DNA of 64,000 nt from [Flexibacter] sp. ATCC 35103 (GCF_001975985.1 NZ_MTQF01000004.1:658135-722134), one strand, 5' to 3'. Counted from the first letter of the stretch, positions 52,203 to 61,455 are shown. The notes: a model not told the origin generated them from the sequence alone. Numbers and translations: made by a program.

Positions 52203-52994
52203 ATGCTATTTCAAATTAAATCTTATTTAAAATTCCTTTGGGATTCCAAAAACGAGCATGGAGTACATTCGCCGTTTGTTTTTAATTTATTGACAAAATG
52301 TTTTTACGACAAGAAATCAAAACCTGAATATTCGATTTTACGAAACTATCGAAAATCATTACTCAATAATAAAAACTTTATTGAAGTAACTGATTTTGGC
52401 GCCGGTTCAAAAGTATTTAAATCGAATAGAAGACAGATTTCGAAAATTGCATCGACAGCAGGAATTTCTCCAAAACGAGCCGAATTGTTATTTCGCGTAA
52501 CTAATTATTTTCAGCCCAAAAACATTCTTGAAATTGGAACTTCTTTAGGTTTGGCAACTTCTGCCTTAGCTTTAGGAAACACAAGCGCAAAAGTGATTAC
52601 GCTTGAAGGTTGTCCACAAACGGCAAATGTGGCGAAAAATCAATTAAATAAATTTGACTATAATAATGTTGACCCTGTAATTACAGAATTCGAAAGTTAT
52701 CTGGAAGACCTTCAACTGAAACTGAAAACCGAGACTGAAAACTTCGACTTAATATACTTTGATGGCAATCATTCTAAGAAAGCCACTTTGGCCTATTTTG
52801 AACTTTTATTGCAAACAATTACCAATGATTCTGTTTGGATTTTTGATGATATTCATTGGTCTCCAGAAATGGAAGAAGCTTGGAAAATCATAAAAGACCA
52901 TCCAAAAGTTACGGTAACGATTGATACTTTTCAATGGGGATTTGTATTTTTTAGATATGAGCAGGAAAAAGAACATTTTGTAATTCGTGCTTAA
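52203..52994 (+). CDS. Class I SAM-dependent methyltransferase
   Basis: This 263-residue methyltransferase is started at ATG 52203, downstream of a -7 box (TATCTTCG, 52173-52180) and an inverted repeat. The Rossmann motifs are ILEIGTSLGLATSALALG (motif I), VITLEGCPQ (acidic loop) and FDLIYFDGNHSKKATLAYF, which resembles O-methyltransferase family 3/class I types. Residues LKLKTETEN derive from a family D repeat read in frame. The substrate is unknown. It lies before XRE gene 2 in the same direction, 105 bases upstream. Confidence 0.88.
   Translation: MLFQIKSYLKFLWDSKNEHGVHSPFVFNLLTKCFYDKKSKPEYSILRNYRKSLLNNKNFIEVTDFGAGSKVFKSNRRQISKIASTAGISPKRAELLFRVTNYFQPKNILEIGTSLGLATSALALGNTSAKVITLEGCPQTANVAKNQLNKFDYNNVDPVITEFESYLEDLQLKLKTETENFDLIYFDGNHSKKATLAYFELLLQTITNDSVWIFDDIHWSPEMEEAWKIIKDHPKVTVTIDTFQWGFVFFRYEQEKEHFVIRA
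52713..52748. repeat. Family D repeat read inside the methyltransferase gene
   Basis: CAACTGAAACTGAAAACCGA and GACTGAAAAC units lie inside the coding frame and encode LKLKTETEN, a Lys/Thr/Glu stretch between an otherwise normal helix and the strand FDLIYFDG. The frame is preserved. Confidence 0.75.
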
Positions 52995-53030
52995 TATCTG
53001 ACAAAAAAAATATTTACTACGATATTTTTT

Positions 53031-53074
53031 TATCTTTGAAATTCATTTTTTTAGTACAGATAGCTTTATCTTTG
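53031..53074 (+). promoter_or_regulatory. Twin -7 boxes of XRE gene 2
   Basis: TATCTTTG at 53031-53038 and 53067-53074 are 36 bases apart, the same spacing as before XRE gene 1. TTGAATCTTCAGAAAA follows in both. Confidence 0.65.
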
Positions 53075-53099
53075 AATCTTCAGAAAAATGACACTCATT

Positions 53100-53507
53100 A
53101 TGGAACAGAAAATTCATCAAGGAAGAAACGTAAAACGCTTTAGAGAAATGCTTGGCATTAAACAAGAAGCATTAGCTTATGATTTGGGAGAAGACTGGAA
53201 CCAAAAGAAAATTTCTATGTTGGAACAGAAAGAGATAATTGAAGACAATCTACTTAAACAAATCTCTAATTCTTTGAAAATTCCTGTTCAAGCTTTTCAA
53301 AATTTTGATGAAGATCAAGCAGTAAATGTGATTTCGAATACTTTTGGAGATAATGCTTGTGTCGGGAATCATCCCACTTCTACAGTCAATATTAACCCTA
53401 TTGAAGAAGTAATGAAACTTCATGAAGAAAAAATCGCATTATATGAGCGTATGCTTAAAGAGAAAGATGAAATGATGACAAGGCTTGAAAAACTAATCAT
53501 CAAATAA
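53100..53507 (+). CDS. XRE-like helix-turn-helix regulator, copy 2
   Basis: This 135-residue protein is a paralogue of the 45109 gene: MEQKIHQGRNVKRFREMLGI is identical at the start, the HTH and KKISMLEQKEII match, and the C-terminal coiled coil (EEKIALYERMLKEKDEMM) is the same. The middle (about 78-102) differs, which is where ligand or partner choice would lie. Its start at 53100 is chosen by comparison. Target unknown. Confidence 0.82.
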   Translation: MEQKIHQGRNVKRFREMLGIKQEALAYDLGEDWNQKKISMLEQKEIIEDNLLKQISNSLKIPVQAFQNFDEDQAVNVISNTFGDNACVGNHPTSTVNINPIEEVMKLHEEKIALYERMLKEKDEMMTRLEKLIIK

Positions 53508-53538
53508 ATTTCAGAACGATTCAGTAAGATTAGTGCAT

Positions 53539-53574
53539 AAAAAAAAGACAATCATTGCTGATTGTCTTTTTTTT
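53539..53574. terminator. Bidirectional terminator, XRE 2 / lipoprotein gene
   Basis: AAAAAAAAGACAATCA (53539-53554) pairs perfectly with TGATTGTCTTTTTTTT (53559-53574). It serves XRE gene 2 and the convergent lipoprotein gene. Confidence 0.92.
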
Positions 53575-53596
53575 TTACTAATTCAATTTATTTAAA

Positions 53597-54256
53597 TTAT
53601 TTTTTAGCTTCTTTATTTTCTTCAGATTTAGCACCCATTCTGTTAACAGTATACATTGGTGCAAATTTGATTTTTAAACCTGCAATTTTTCTATTATCTT
53701 CAGATGTAAGACCTTCTTTTTCAACTGTATTTTTACGGCTGTCAAGTGCTTCGTACATCAATTTTACTTCATCCCAGTCTTCACGAGAATATTTATCTTT
53801 ATTGTTCTCTACAGTATGAACAAATTGTTGGTATACACTATGAATATTTTTAGCGTTTACCCAATCAAAATTCATATCATCACCAATTTTTCCTTCACCA
53901 AATAAGGCGTTTCTTAATTGTTGTTTTGGGCTTGGAGCGGGAGGGGCAAAAACGGTGGTCATTTCATTTTTAAATTCTTCGTATTTTACTTTACTCGCAT
54001 TTATCTTTTCTGTAGCAGCTGTATTGTCTTTAATATCAGCAAGTGCAGTTTGAGCTTCTGCAGCTTTTCTGTCATATTCAGCTTCTACATTTTTCCAATC
54101 TGCTTTCAAATCGTCAGCTTTGACATTTTTAACCGAATCTACGTAGGCTACATAGGCGTCGATTGTTTTTTGAGCTTTTTCTTGTTTCTCATCTTTACAC
54201 GATGTAAAAGCTAATGCAATTAATGCAATTCCCGATAATAATTGTATGTTCTTCAT
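53597..54256 (-). CDS. Helical lipoprotein, unknown function
   Basis: This 219-residue exported lipoprotein has a clear lipobox (LAFTSC, Cys20). The mature part is rich in Lys, Glu and Ala and predicted helical, with YVDSVKNVKADDLKADWKNV and KAAEAQTALADIKDNTAATE suggesting coiled coils. A later segment (LKIKFAPMYTVNRMG) is near the C-terminus. I cannot name a family with certainty; it resembles small envelope lipoproteins of Bacteroidota. It is monocistronic and has a bidirectional terminator. Confidence 0.72.
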   Translation of the reverse strand: MKNIQLLSGIALIALAFTSCKDEKQEKAQKTIDAYVAYVDSVKNVKADDLKADWKNVEAEYDRKAAEAQTALADIKDNTAATEKINASKVKYEEFKNEMTTVFAPPAPSPKQQLRNALFGEGKIGDDMNFDWVNAKNIHSVYQQFVHTVENNKDKYSREDWDEVKLMYEALDSRKNTVEKEGLTSEDNRKIAGLKIKFAPMYTVNRMGAKSEENKEAKK

Positions 54257-54565
54257 AATTCTGATTATTTAAGATTAGATAACAAATATAGTTAAATATT
54301 TGAATTAAAATGAATAATTAATAAAAAATTAATATTTAAAAGTAAAATAATTCAATAAAAATTAAAAAATATGATAATTATATAAAATCATTTTATAATC
54401 ATATAACATATTTTTAAATCAATAGAATATAATAAGAGTGAATATTAATGTTCGCAAAAAACAAAGTCTTATAAACAGTAGTTTTTGTAACAAAAATCAA
54501 TTTAAGGCTACTTATCGTTTATTGAAAAGTGTTTTGTACTTTTAAATCCAAAATTGTAAATCGAA
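54257..54565. other. Intergenic region, lipoprotein gene / LolD-like gene
   Basis: This AT-rich spacer of about 309 bases between divergent genes must contain both promoters. I found no clear TAnnTTTG box (TACTTTTA at about 54537 is a weak match) and no hairpin or repeat. Confidence 0.3.
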
Positions 54566-55252
54566 ATGGCAAATCCATTAATTAAAATAACCAACATCAA
54601 ACGAGATTTTGTATTGGGTAACGAAATTGTTTATGTTTTAAAAGGTATAGATTTAGAAATCAACAAAGGGGAATATGTAGCTTTAATGGGACCTTCAGGA
54701 TCCGGAAAATCAACTTTAATGAACCTATTAGGTTGTTTGGATACGCCAACTTCAGGAAATTATGTTTTAAACGGAAAAGATGTAAGCCAAATGAAAGATG
54801 ATGAATTGGCCGGAATCCGAAATAAGGAAATTGGATTTGTATTCCAGACTTTTAATCTTTTACCCAGAACTACTGCTCTGGATAATGTTGCATTACCTAT
54901 GATTTATGCAGGACATTCGAAATCTGAACGTAATGAGCGTGCCATCGAAGTGCTAAATCAGGTAAATCTTGCTGACAGGATGGATCACCAACCCAATCAG
55001 CTTTCAGGAGGACAACGCCAGCGTGTTGCCATTGCCCGAGCTTTGGTTAATAAACCTTCGATTATTCTGGCTGATGAACCAACCGGAAATTTAGACAGTA
55101 AAACTTCTGTAGAAATCATGAAACTTTTTGGAGATATTCATGCTCAGGGAAACACTGTGATTTTAGTAACCCACGAAGAGGATATCGCTGCTTATGCGCA
55201 TCGTGTCATTCGTTTACGTGACGGAGTTATAGAAAGCGATACAACAAAATAA
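54566..55252 (+). CDS. ABC transporter ATP-binding protein (LolD/MacB type)
   Basis: This 228-residue cytoplasmic ATPase has Walker [11 protein letters not shown]-loop [16 protein letters not shown], signature [15 protein letters not shown] and Walker [13 protein letters not shown]. The [19 protein letters not shown] pattern is typical of the LolD/MacB group that works with an FtsX-like permease in lipoprotein release or efflux. No permease gene is adjacent, so the partner is elsewhere. It lies upstream of the adenosyltransferase gene. Confidence 0.9.
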   Translation: MANPLIKITNIKRDFVLGNEIVYVLKGIDLEINKGEYVALMGPSGSGKSTLMNLLGCLDTPTSGNYVLNGKDVSQMKDDELAGIRNKEIGFVFQTFNLLPRTTALDNVALPMIYAGHSKSERNERAIEVLNQVNLADRMDHQPNQLSGGQRQRVAIARALVNKPSIILADEPTGNLDSKTSVEIMKLFGDIHAQGNTVILVTHEEDIAAYAHRVIRLRDGVIESDTTK

Positions 55253-55316
55253 TTTAATCGTTTGTTGTTTAATTGTTTAGTCGCAAAAGAAAAAACTTAG
55301 TCACTTAGCAACTCAG

Positions 55317-55332
55317 TCCCGAAGCTTCGGGA
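55317..55332. repeat. Short perfect palindrome TCCCGAAGCTTCGGGA
   Basis: This 16-base perfect palindrome precedes the PduO-type gene by about 20 bases. TCCCGAAG also occurs in the terminator loop at 8209-8216. No role is known. Confidence 0.5.
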
Positions 55333-55352
55333 TAGCATCTCAAACAAAAAAA

Positions 55353-55922
55353 ATGAAAGTATATACAAAAACAGGAGATAAAGGAACCACAGCTCTTTTT
55401 GGCGGCACACGCGTTCCTAAAGATCATATCAGGATTGACAGTTACGGAACTGTTGACGAATTGAACTCTTATATAGGACTCATTCGCGATCAGGAAATCG
55501 ATTCACATTATAAAAGCATTTTAATAGAAATTCAGGATCGTCTTTTTACTGTTGGTGCTATTTTAGCCACTCCGGCAGAAAAAGAAGTGTTGAAAAACGG
55601 TGAACTTCGACTAAAAAACCTCGGAATCATTGAAACTGATATCGAACTGCTAGAAAATGAAATTGACAAAATGGAAGAAAGTCTTCCGCCAATGACTCAT
55701 TTTGTTTTACCAGGAGGACACCCAACCGTGTCACATTGTCATATAGCACGTTGTATTTGCCGTCGTGCAGAGCGTTTGGCAGTACATTTAAGCCATAATG
55801 AACATGTTCCTGAAATCGCAATCAAGTACTTAAACCGACTTTCTGACTACCTTTTTGTCTTGGCACGGAAGTTGTCGTCAGACTTAAAAGCGGATGAAGT
55901 GAAGTGGATTCCGAGGAAGTAA
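55353..55922 (+). CDS. PduO-type cob(I)alamin adenosyltransferase
   Basis: This 189-residue cytoplasmic enzyme transfers the adenosyl group of ATP to cob(I)alamin. It has the N-terminal ATP motif YTKTGDKGTTALFGGTRVPK, the helix SYGTVDELNSYIG and the C-terminal CRRAERLAVHLS and YLNRLSDYLFVLAR typical of PduO/MMAB. Other B12 genes are not in the window; the B12-type radical SAM gene lies 32 kb away. Confidence 0.93.
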   Translation: MKVYTKTGDKGTTALFGGTRVPKDHIRIDSYGTVDELNSYIGLIRDQEIDSHYKSILIEIQDRLFTVGAILATPAEKEVLKNGELRLKNLGIIETDIELLENEIDKMEESLPPMTHFVLPGGHPTVSHCHIARCICRRAERLAVHLSHNEHVPEIAIKYLNRLSDYLFVLARKLSSDLKADEVKWIPRK

Positions 55923-55923
55923 A

Positions 55924-56117
55924 TAAGTTTACAGTCGCAGTCACAGTTTTATACTTAAACGGCATTGAAAACTGAATACTTTGAAAAAGAAGTAAACAGT
56001 CGCAGTTTCAGTCTTCAGACTGCAAGCCAGCAACAAAAACTGAATACGAAAAAATACAGCAATTAGTAACAAATTTCAGTTTTAAGACTGAAAACTGACA
56101 CTGAAAACTGAATACTA
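55924..56117. repeat. Family D repeat cluster before the DUF2795 gene
   Basis: The 194-base cluster holds left-oriented units (AGTTTACAGTCGCAGTCACAG and CAGTCGCAGTTTCAGTC) and right-oriented ones (AAAACTGAATAC, AGACTGAAAACTGACACTG). They are arranged as mixed inverted pairs, with a short CAGTCTTCAGACTG palindrome-like centre at about 56008-56021. It fills most of the gap between the PduO-type gene and the DUF2795 promoter. Confidence 0.75.
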
Positions 56118-56161
56118 AATAGAGACGTTCTTAAATTTTATTAAAATAAATCAAATTTTAC

Positions 56162-56191
56162 TTGTCTTTTTCAGTAAAAAATTTATTTTTG
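56162..56191 (+). promoter_or_regulatory. Complete Bacteroidota-type promoter of the DUF2795 gene
   Basis: The -33 TTG is at 56162-56164 and, after 19 bases, the -7 box TATTTTTG is at 56184-56191. The start codon follows 22 bases later. This is the clearest promoter of its type in the window. Confidence 0.75.
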
Positions 56192-56213
56192 CACAAACTA
56201 AACAAGATAACAG

Positions 56214-56435
56214 ATGTATTGGACATTAGAATTAGCATCTTATTTAAGTGATGCGCCATGGCCTGCTAACAAAGACGAACTTATAGACTACGCTATTAGA
56301 GCTGGTGCTCCATTAGAAGTAGTAGAAAACCTTCAGTCAATTGAAGACGAAGGAGAGATATATGAATCAATGGAAGAAATTTGGCCAGATTATCCAACAG
56401 ACGAAGATTATCTTTGGAATGAGGATGAATATTAA
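56214..56435 (+). CDS. DUF2795 protein
   Basis: This 73-residue acidic cytoplasmic protein starts MYWTLELASYLSDAPWPANK, the DUF2795 pattern, with IRAGAPLEVVENLQSI in the middle and an acidic, Tyr-rich tail (EEIWPDYPTDEDYLW). DUF2795 proteins are short and of unknown role; many are encoded beside translocation or cell-division genes. It lies 87 bases upstream of secA, separated by a terminator. Confidence 0.88.
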   Translation: MYWTLELASYLSDAPWPANKDELIDYAIRAGAPLEVVENLQSIEDEGEIYESMEEIWPDYPTDEDYLWNEDEY

Positions 56436-56453
56436 AAAATAAACCAAAGAAAA

Positions 56454-56480
56454 AAGTCTCATCACCGAGGCTTTTTTTTT
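56454..56480 (+). terminator. Terminator between the DUF2795 gene and secA
   Basis: AAGTCTC (56454-56460) pairs with GAGGCTT (56467-56473, one G-U pair), followed by a T run. It lies 18 bases after the DUF2795 stop, so secA must have its own start of transcription or be reached by read-through. Confidence 0.8.
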
Positions 56481-56522
56481 GGTTCAAATACACATTTACA
56501 CAAAATAGAAATACAATAAATC

Positions 56523-59500
56523 ATGAGTTTCATAAACAGTATTATAAAAGTCTTTGTAGGTGATAAATCACAGAAAGATGTCAAAGCTTTACAGCCTTAT
56601 TTAAATAAAATTAAAACATTCGAAACCAGCTTAATGGATTTGTCTCATGACGAATTGAGAGCCAGAACCGTTTTTTTTAAACAAAAAATAAAAGAAGCCA
56701 GAGCTGATAAAGATGCTAAAATTGCTTCGCTTAAAGCAGAAGTAGAAAACATTGAAGACATCGACAAAAGAGAAGATCTTTATGATGCTATCGATTCTCT
56801 TGAAAAAGAAGCATACGAAATCTCAGAGAAGACTTTATTAGAAATTCTTCCTGAAGCTTTTTCTGTTGTTAAAGAAACTGCACGCCGTTTTAAAGACAAT
56901 TCGTTTATTGAAGTTACTGCAACTCCAAAAGACCGCGAATTTTCGGCTTCAAAAACATATATCACTATTGACGGTGATAAAGCGGTTTGGGCTAACAAAT
57001 GGAATGCTGCAGGTAAAGAAATTACCTGGGACATGATTCATTACGATGTTCAGTTAATTGGTGGTATGGTATTGCACGAAGGTAAAGTTGCCGAAATGCA
57101 AACAGGTGAAGGTAAAACTTTAGTAGCTACACTCCCACTTTACTTAAATGCTTTGACAGGAAACGGTGTTCACTTAGTAACTGTGAATGATTACCTTGCA
57201 AAACGTGATAGCACATGGAAAGCACCTTTATTCGAATTTCACGGTTTAACTGTTGACTGTATCGACAATCACCAACCAAGTACTGAGCAAAGAAAAAAAG
57301 CATACGACGCTGATATCACTTACGGAACTAACAATGAATTTGGTTTTGACTACTTAAGAGATAATATGGCACATTCGCCAGCAGATTTAGTACAAAGAAA
57401 ACACAATTACGCTATTGTCGATGAGGTCGATTCTGTATTAATTGATGATGCAAGAACACCACTTATTATTTCAGGACCAGTTCCTCAGGGAGATCGTCAT
57501 GAATTTAATGAATTGAAACCAAAAATCGAAAACTTAGTAAGCCAACAACGTCAGTTAGCGAATGGTTTCTTAGCAGAAGCTAAAAAACTAATCAAAGAAG
57601 GAAACACTAAAGAAGGTGGATTCTTATTGTTAAGAGCTTACAGAAGTTTACCTAAAAACAAAGCATTAATTAAATTTTTGAGTGAAGAAGGAATCAAACA
57701 ATTGCTTCAAAAGACCGAAAATCAATACATGCAGGATAACAATCGCGAAATGCATAAAGTGGATGAAGCTTTATATTTTGTAATTGAAGAAAAAAACAAT
57801 CAGGTAGAATTAACTGATAACGGTATTCAATACCTTTCAGGAGATACAGATGCAGACTTTTTCGTGCTTCCGGACATTGGAACTGAAATTGCTGCTATCG
57901 AAAGACAAAAACTGGATAAAGACGGTGAAGCAGAAGCTAAAGAAAGATTATTCCAGGATTTTGGAGTAAAAAGCGAGCGTATCCACACTCTTACTCAACT
58001 TTTAAAAGCATATGCTCTTTTTGAAAAAGATGTAGAATATGTGATCATGGACAACAAAATTATGATTGTCGATGAGCAAACAGGTCGTATAATGGATGGT
58101 CGTCGTTATTCTGACGGTTTACACCAGGCGATCGAAGCTAAAGAAAATGTAAAAATCGAAGCCGCTACACAAACTTTTGCAACTGTTACATTACAGAATT
58201 ATTTCAGAATGTACAGCAAATTAGGTGGTATGACAGGAACAGCAGTTACAGAAGCTGGAGAGTTATGGCAGATTTATAAATTAGACGTTGTTGAAATTCC
58301 AACAAACCGTGCTATTTCAAGACAAGACAAAGAAGATTATATCTATAAAACTACACGTGAGAAATTCAACGCTGTAATTGAAGATGTTACTGAATTATCA
58401 AATGCAGGAAGACCAGTTTTAATTGGAACAACTTCTGTAGAAATTTCAGAATTATTAAGCCGAATGTTGAAAATGAGAGGCGTTACACATAACGTTTTGA
58501 ATGCTAAAATGCACAAACAAGAGGCACAAATTGTAGAAGAAGCAGGAAAAGCCGGAGTTGTAACTATTGCAACAAATATGGCTGGTCGTGGTACCGATAT
58601 TAAATTATCTCCAGAAGTAAAAGCTGCCGGAGGTCTAGCAATCGTAGGTACAGAACGTCATGATTCTCGTCGTGTAGACAGACAGTTACGTGGTCGTGCA
58701 GGACGTCAGGGAGATCCGGGAAGTTCTCAATTCTATGTTTCTCTTGAAGATAACCTGATGCGTTTATTTGGTTCTGAAAGAGTTGCTAAAGTGATGGACA
58801 GAATGGGACTTCAGGAAGGTGAAGTTATTCAGCATTCTATGATGACTAAATCTATCGAGCGTGCTCAGAAAAAAGTAGAAGAAAACAACTTTGGTGTTCG
58901 TAAACGTTTATTAGAATATGATGACGTTATGAACTCTCAACGTGAGGTTGTATACAAACGTCGTCGTCACGCATTATTTGGTGAGCGTTTGAAACTGGAT
59001 ATTGCAAACATGCTTTATGATACTTGCGAATTAATCGTAAGCAACAATAAAATAGCCAATGATTTCAAAACATTTGATTTTGATTTAATTCGTTATTTCG
59101 GAATTACATCTCCAATTTCTGAAGCAGATTTTACAAAATTATCAGATATTGAAGTAACTGGAAAAGTGTACAAAGAAGCTTTAGCTTTCTATACTGAAAA
59201 AACAGAAAGAAGTGCTAGAGAAGCTTTCCCAATTATTCAGGGAGTTTACGAGGAGCCAAACAATCATTTTGAGCGTATCGTAGTTCCATTTACTGACGGA
59301 ATCAAAACTTTGAATGTTGTTACAGATCTTAAAAAAGCATACGAAAGCCAAGGTGCTCAGTTAATTGCTGATTTCGAGAAAAATATCACATTATCTATTG
59401 TTGATGAGGCCTGGAAAAAACACTTGCGTAAAATGGACGAATTGAAACAATCTGTTCAATTAGCCGTTCACGAACAAAAAGATCCATTGCTTATCTACAA

Positions 59501-59864
59501 ATTAGAAGCTTTTAATTTGTTTAGAGGAATGTTAGACAACGTTAACAAAGAAGTTATTTCATTCTTATTCAAAGGTGATTTACCAGCTCAAAACGTTCCT
59601 GAAATTCACGAAGCAAAAGAAGTACGTCAAAAAGAAAACTTCAAATTAAGCAAAGACGAAATTGTAAACAGCGAAGACATCAACCGCGAAGCTGGAGAAA
59701 CACAACAACGTCAGGTTACAGAAACAATTGTGAGAGATATGCCAAAAATCAACCGTAATGATACTGTGACAGTTCAGGAAGTTGCAACAGGCAGAACTGA
59801 AGAAATGAAATTTAAAAAAGCTGAAACTCTAATCGCTTCTGGTGCTTGGGTTCTTGTTAAATAG
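56523..59864 (+). CDS. secA: Preprotein translocase ATPase SecA
   Basis: This 1113-residue motor drives secretion through SecYEG. Motifs are [20 protein letters not shown] (Walker A), the [20 protein letters not shown] segment, the GTTSVEISE and [13 protein letters not shown] segments and the helicase-like [14 protein letters not shown]. It is about 200 residues longer than E. coli SecA because of an insertion (about 335-450) rich in Lys/Glu with [18 protein letters not shown] and [15 protein letters not shown], as in other Bacteroidota. The C-terminal zinc-binding CxC-CH motif is absent; the tail ends [10 protein letters not shown]. It is followed by a long inverted repeat. Confidence 0.97.
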   Translation: MSFINSIIKVFVGDKSQKDVKALQPYLNKIKTFETSLMDLSHDELRARTVFFKQKIKEARADKDAKIASLKAEVENIEDIDKREDLYDAIDSLEKEAYEISEKTLLEILPEAFSVVKETARRFKDNSFIEVTATPKDREFSASKTYITIDGDKAVWANKWNAAGKEITWDMIHYDVQLIGGMVLHEGKVAEMQTGEGKTLVATLPLYLNALTGNGVHLVTVNDYLAKRDSTWKAPLFEFHGLTVDCIDNHQPSTEQRKKAYDADITYGTNNEFGFDYLRDNMAHSPADLVQRKHNYAIVDEVDSVLIDDARTPLIISGPVPQGDRHEFNELKPKIENLVSQQRQLANGFLAEAKKLIKEGNTKEGGFLLLRAYRSLPKNKALIKFLSEEGIKQLLQKTENQYMQDNNREMHKVDEALYFVIEEKNNQVELTDNGIQYLSGDTDADFFVLPDIGTEIAAIERQKLDKDGEAEAKERLFQDFGVKSERIHTLTQLLKAYALFEKDVEYVIMDNKIMIVDEQTGRIMDGRRYSDGLHQAIEAKENVKIEAATQTFATVTLQNYFRMYSKLGGMTGTAVTEAGELWQIYKLDVVEIPTNRAISRQDKEDYIYKTTREKFNAVIEDVTELSNAGRPVLIGTTSVEISELLSRMLKMRGVTHNVLNAKMHKQEAQIVEEAGKAGVVTIATNMAGRGTDIKLSPEVKAAGGLAIVGTERHDSRRVDRQLRGRAGRQGDPGSSQFYVSLEDNLMRLFGSERVAKVMDRMGLQEGEVIQHSMMTKSIERAQKKVEENNFGVRKRLLEYDDVMNSQREVVYKRRRHALFGERLKLDIANMLYDTCELIVSNNKIANDFKTFDFDLIRYFGITSPISEADFTKLSDIEVTGKVYKEALAFYTEKTERSAREAFPIIQGVYEEPNNHFERIVVPFTDGIKTLNVVTDLKKAYESQGAQLIADFEKNITLSIVDEAWKKHLRKMDELKQSVQLAVHEQKDPLLIYKLEAFNLFRGMLDNVNKEVISFLFKGDLPAQNVPEIHEAKEVRQKENFKLSKDEIVNSEDINREAGETQQRQVTETIVRDMPKINRNDTVTVQEVATGRTEEMKFKKAETLIASGAWVLVK

Positions 59865-60063
59865 TTTACAGTCTCAGTTTACAGTCTCAGTTTACAGTAT
59901 TCAGTCTCAGTCTCAGTATTCAGTCTGATATTCTAAATTATATAAACCCGACAGATTTAAAATCTGTCGGGTTTTGTCTTTTAAAATAGTTTTTAGTTTA
60001 CAATCTGCGACTGAATACTGAGACTGAGACTGAATACTGAGACTGAGAGTGAGACTGTAAACT
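59863..60063. repeat. Long family D inverted repeat after secA enclosing a terminator
   Basis: The left arm (59863-59927) is built of AGTTTACAGTCTCAG and TATTCAGTCTCAG units. The right arm (60007-60063) is its near-perfect reverse complement, ACTGAATACTGAGACTG repeated and ending CTGAGAGTGAGACTGTAAACT. Between them is the hairpin at 59944-59974 plus a short spacer. The transcript of the region could fold into a stem of nearly 60 base pairs. Confidence 0.9.
59944..59974 (+). terminator. Terminator of secA
   Basis: AAACCCGACAGATTT (59944-59958) pairs with AAATCTGTCGGGTTT (59960-59974), followed by TGTCTTTT. It uses the same CCCGACAG stem as the GH5 terminator. Confidence 0.85.
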
Positions 60064-60112
60064 TTTTTTTCGGAAAATTTAAAAATAAATTCTTTCTAAA
60101 TCGAATAAACAG

Positions 60113-60120
60113 TACTTTTG
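60113..60120 (+). promoter_or_regulatory. -7 box of the MbnP-type locus
   Basis: TACTTTTG matches TAnnTTTG. Its last three bases are the TTG that begins the longest frame of the next gene, so that TTG cannot be the start; the next in-frame TTG at 60145 leaves a leader of about 20 bases. Confidence 0.6.
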
Positions 60121-60144
60121 CATTCGAAACAACGAAATAAACTC

Positions 60145-60522
60145 TTGAAGAAGTTTTTTATCATATTACTTTCCTGTATGCTATTAGTACCCTCTTTTGG
60201 CAGCTTTGTTGTTTATACCTCATTTAAATTAAATCAGGACGAAATTTCCAAAACCATTTGTGTACAGCGCAAAATGGTTTATAATACTTGTAACGGTCGT
60301 TGCGAACTTCAAAAAAGTTTGAAAAAATATGCCGATAACGAGAAAAAAATGCAAAACAACCTGAAAGAGAAATCAGAAGTAGTTTACATTCAAAATACAA
60401 TCACAAGCGAATTCAAATTAGTAGCTCCAATAACATCTGAAACAAAACTCTTTGCTTCTTTAGATGCAAAACCTATTTCGGTTTCAATTGCTACTTTTCG
60501 CCCTCCTTCCTATTTTATATAA
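60145..60522 (+). CDS. Small anchored protein with CX9CX3C motif, MbnP-type locus
   Basis: This 125-residue protein is taken from TTG 60145 (a TTG at 60118 lies in the -7 box). A hydrophobic segment (about 3-24, FFIILLSCMLLVPSFGSFVV) serves as signal or anchor. It is followed by a conserved-looking region with Cys39, Cys49 and Cys53 (ISKTICVQRKMVYNTCNGRC) in CX9CX3C spacing. The rest is charged, with a helical Lys-rich part and a hydrophobic tail. It lies 117 bases before the MbnP gene. Spaced cysteines beside MbnP/MbnH genes suggest metal handling, which is inference; I do not know a named family for it. Confidence 0.65.
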   Translation: MKKFFIILLSCMLLVPSFGSFVVYTSFKLNQDEISKTICVQRKMVYNTCNGRCELQKSLKKYADNEKKMQNNLKEKSEVVYIQNTITSEFKLVAPITSETKLFASLDAKPISVSIATFRPPSYFI

Positions 60523-60639
60523 TTTTTTAAATCCCATTTCGATTCTTAATTGAAATGTTTTTTTCGTTGTTCAAAAAACAATGAAAACGTGTTTACGCAC
60601 ATCATAAATTTAAAATTACAATTATATAAAATTCATAAA

Positions 60640-61443
60640 ATGAAAAATACTTTATACAAAGCCATCGCTCTTGTAGCAATTTCTATAGCACTTACTTCAT
60701 GTTCAAGCGACGATAATAAAAACGATACTTCAGGATCAGGAAGCCTTGTACTGGAATATGATAACGGTTTTGGCGCAAACGATTTGATTTTAAACACACA
60801 AGGAAATACAACTTCTAATGACGAAGTGCTAAAAATAAGTTTAGTTAAATACATCATTAGCAATGTCGTTTTAACAAAAGCTGATGGAACAACTTTTACA
60901 TATCCAAAAAGCAAAAGTTATTTTATTGCTGATGAAACTTCTGCAGACGGGCACGAATTTAAACTTACAGATATTCCTGCAGGAGATTACGTAAAAGTAA
61001 AATACGGAATTGGTGTTGATGAAGAACAATGGAAATTAGGCGCTTCTGGTCAGGGAGATTTTCTTGCTCAGGCTGATAAGGCAGGAATGATGTGGTCTTG
61101 GGCTGCAGGATATAAATTCTTTGCTCTTGAAGGTACTTTTACATCGCCAACTGTTACTACAGCAACTCCTTTTATGATTCATACCGGCAAAACCGGAACT
61201 GATTATAATTATACAGAGGTTACGCTTGATTTACCAACAAAAGCATTGGTTCGTACTACAATTACCCCAACGGTTCACATAAAAATTGATCTGTCTAAGA
61301 CTATTGACGGAACAAACAAAATCAAACTTTCTGACAACAATATGGGCGGAATGGGCGCTATGATTATGAGCGGGGCAAACCTGCCGTTGATTACTCAGAA
61401 CATCTCGACTATGTTTAAGGTAGACCACGTACATAACGACTAA
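60640..61443 (+). CDS. MbnP-family lipoprotein (copper-associated)
   Basis: This 267-residue exported lipoprotein is started at ATG 60640, giving the lipobox TSC (Cys21); the 30-residue longer form is not signal-like. The mature region starts SLVLEYDNGFG and includes LKISLVKYIISNV, DIPAGDYVKVKYGIGV and the hallmark MMWSWAAGYKFFALEG (Trp152, Trp154). In methanotrophs MbnP binds copper after a tryptophan is oxidised to kynurenine by the di-heme enzyme MbnH. Which Trp would be modified here (131, 152, 154) is unknown. A partner di-heme gene follows. Confidence 0.88.
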   Translation: MKNTLYKAIALVAISIALTSCSSDDNKNDTSGSGSLVLEYDNGFGANDLILNTQGNTTSNDEVLKISLVKYIISNVVLTKADGTTFTYPKSKSYFIADETSADGHEFKLTDIPAGDYVKVKYGIGVDEEQWKLGASGQGDFLAQADKAGMMWSWAAGYKFFALEGTFTSPTVTTATPFMIHTGKTGTDYNYTEVTLDLPTKALVRTTITPTVHIKIDLSKTIDGTNKIKLSDNNMGGMGAMIMSGANLPLITQNISTMFKVDHVHND

Positions 61444-61455
61444 TTTTATTTTCAG

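Noticed and set aside
59863..60063. CRISPR or tandem-array reading of the CAGTCTCAG units
   Set aside because: The two halves are inverted with respect to each other and there are no regular spacers; a long hairpin explains the pattern better.
60550..60639. Longer start for the MbnP-family protein
   Set aside because: The added 30 residues precede a perfect lipoprotein signal beginning at ATG 60640, so they would hide it.
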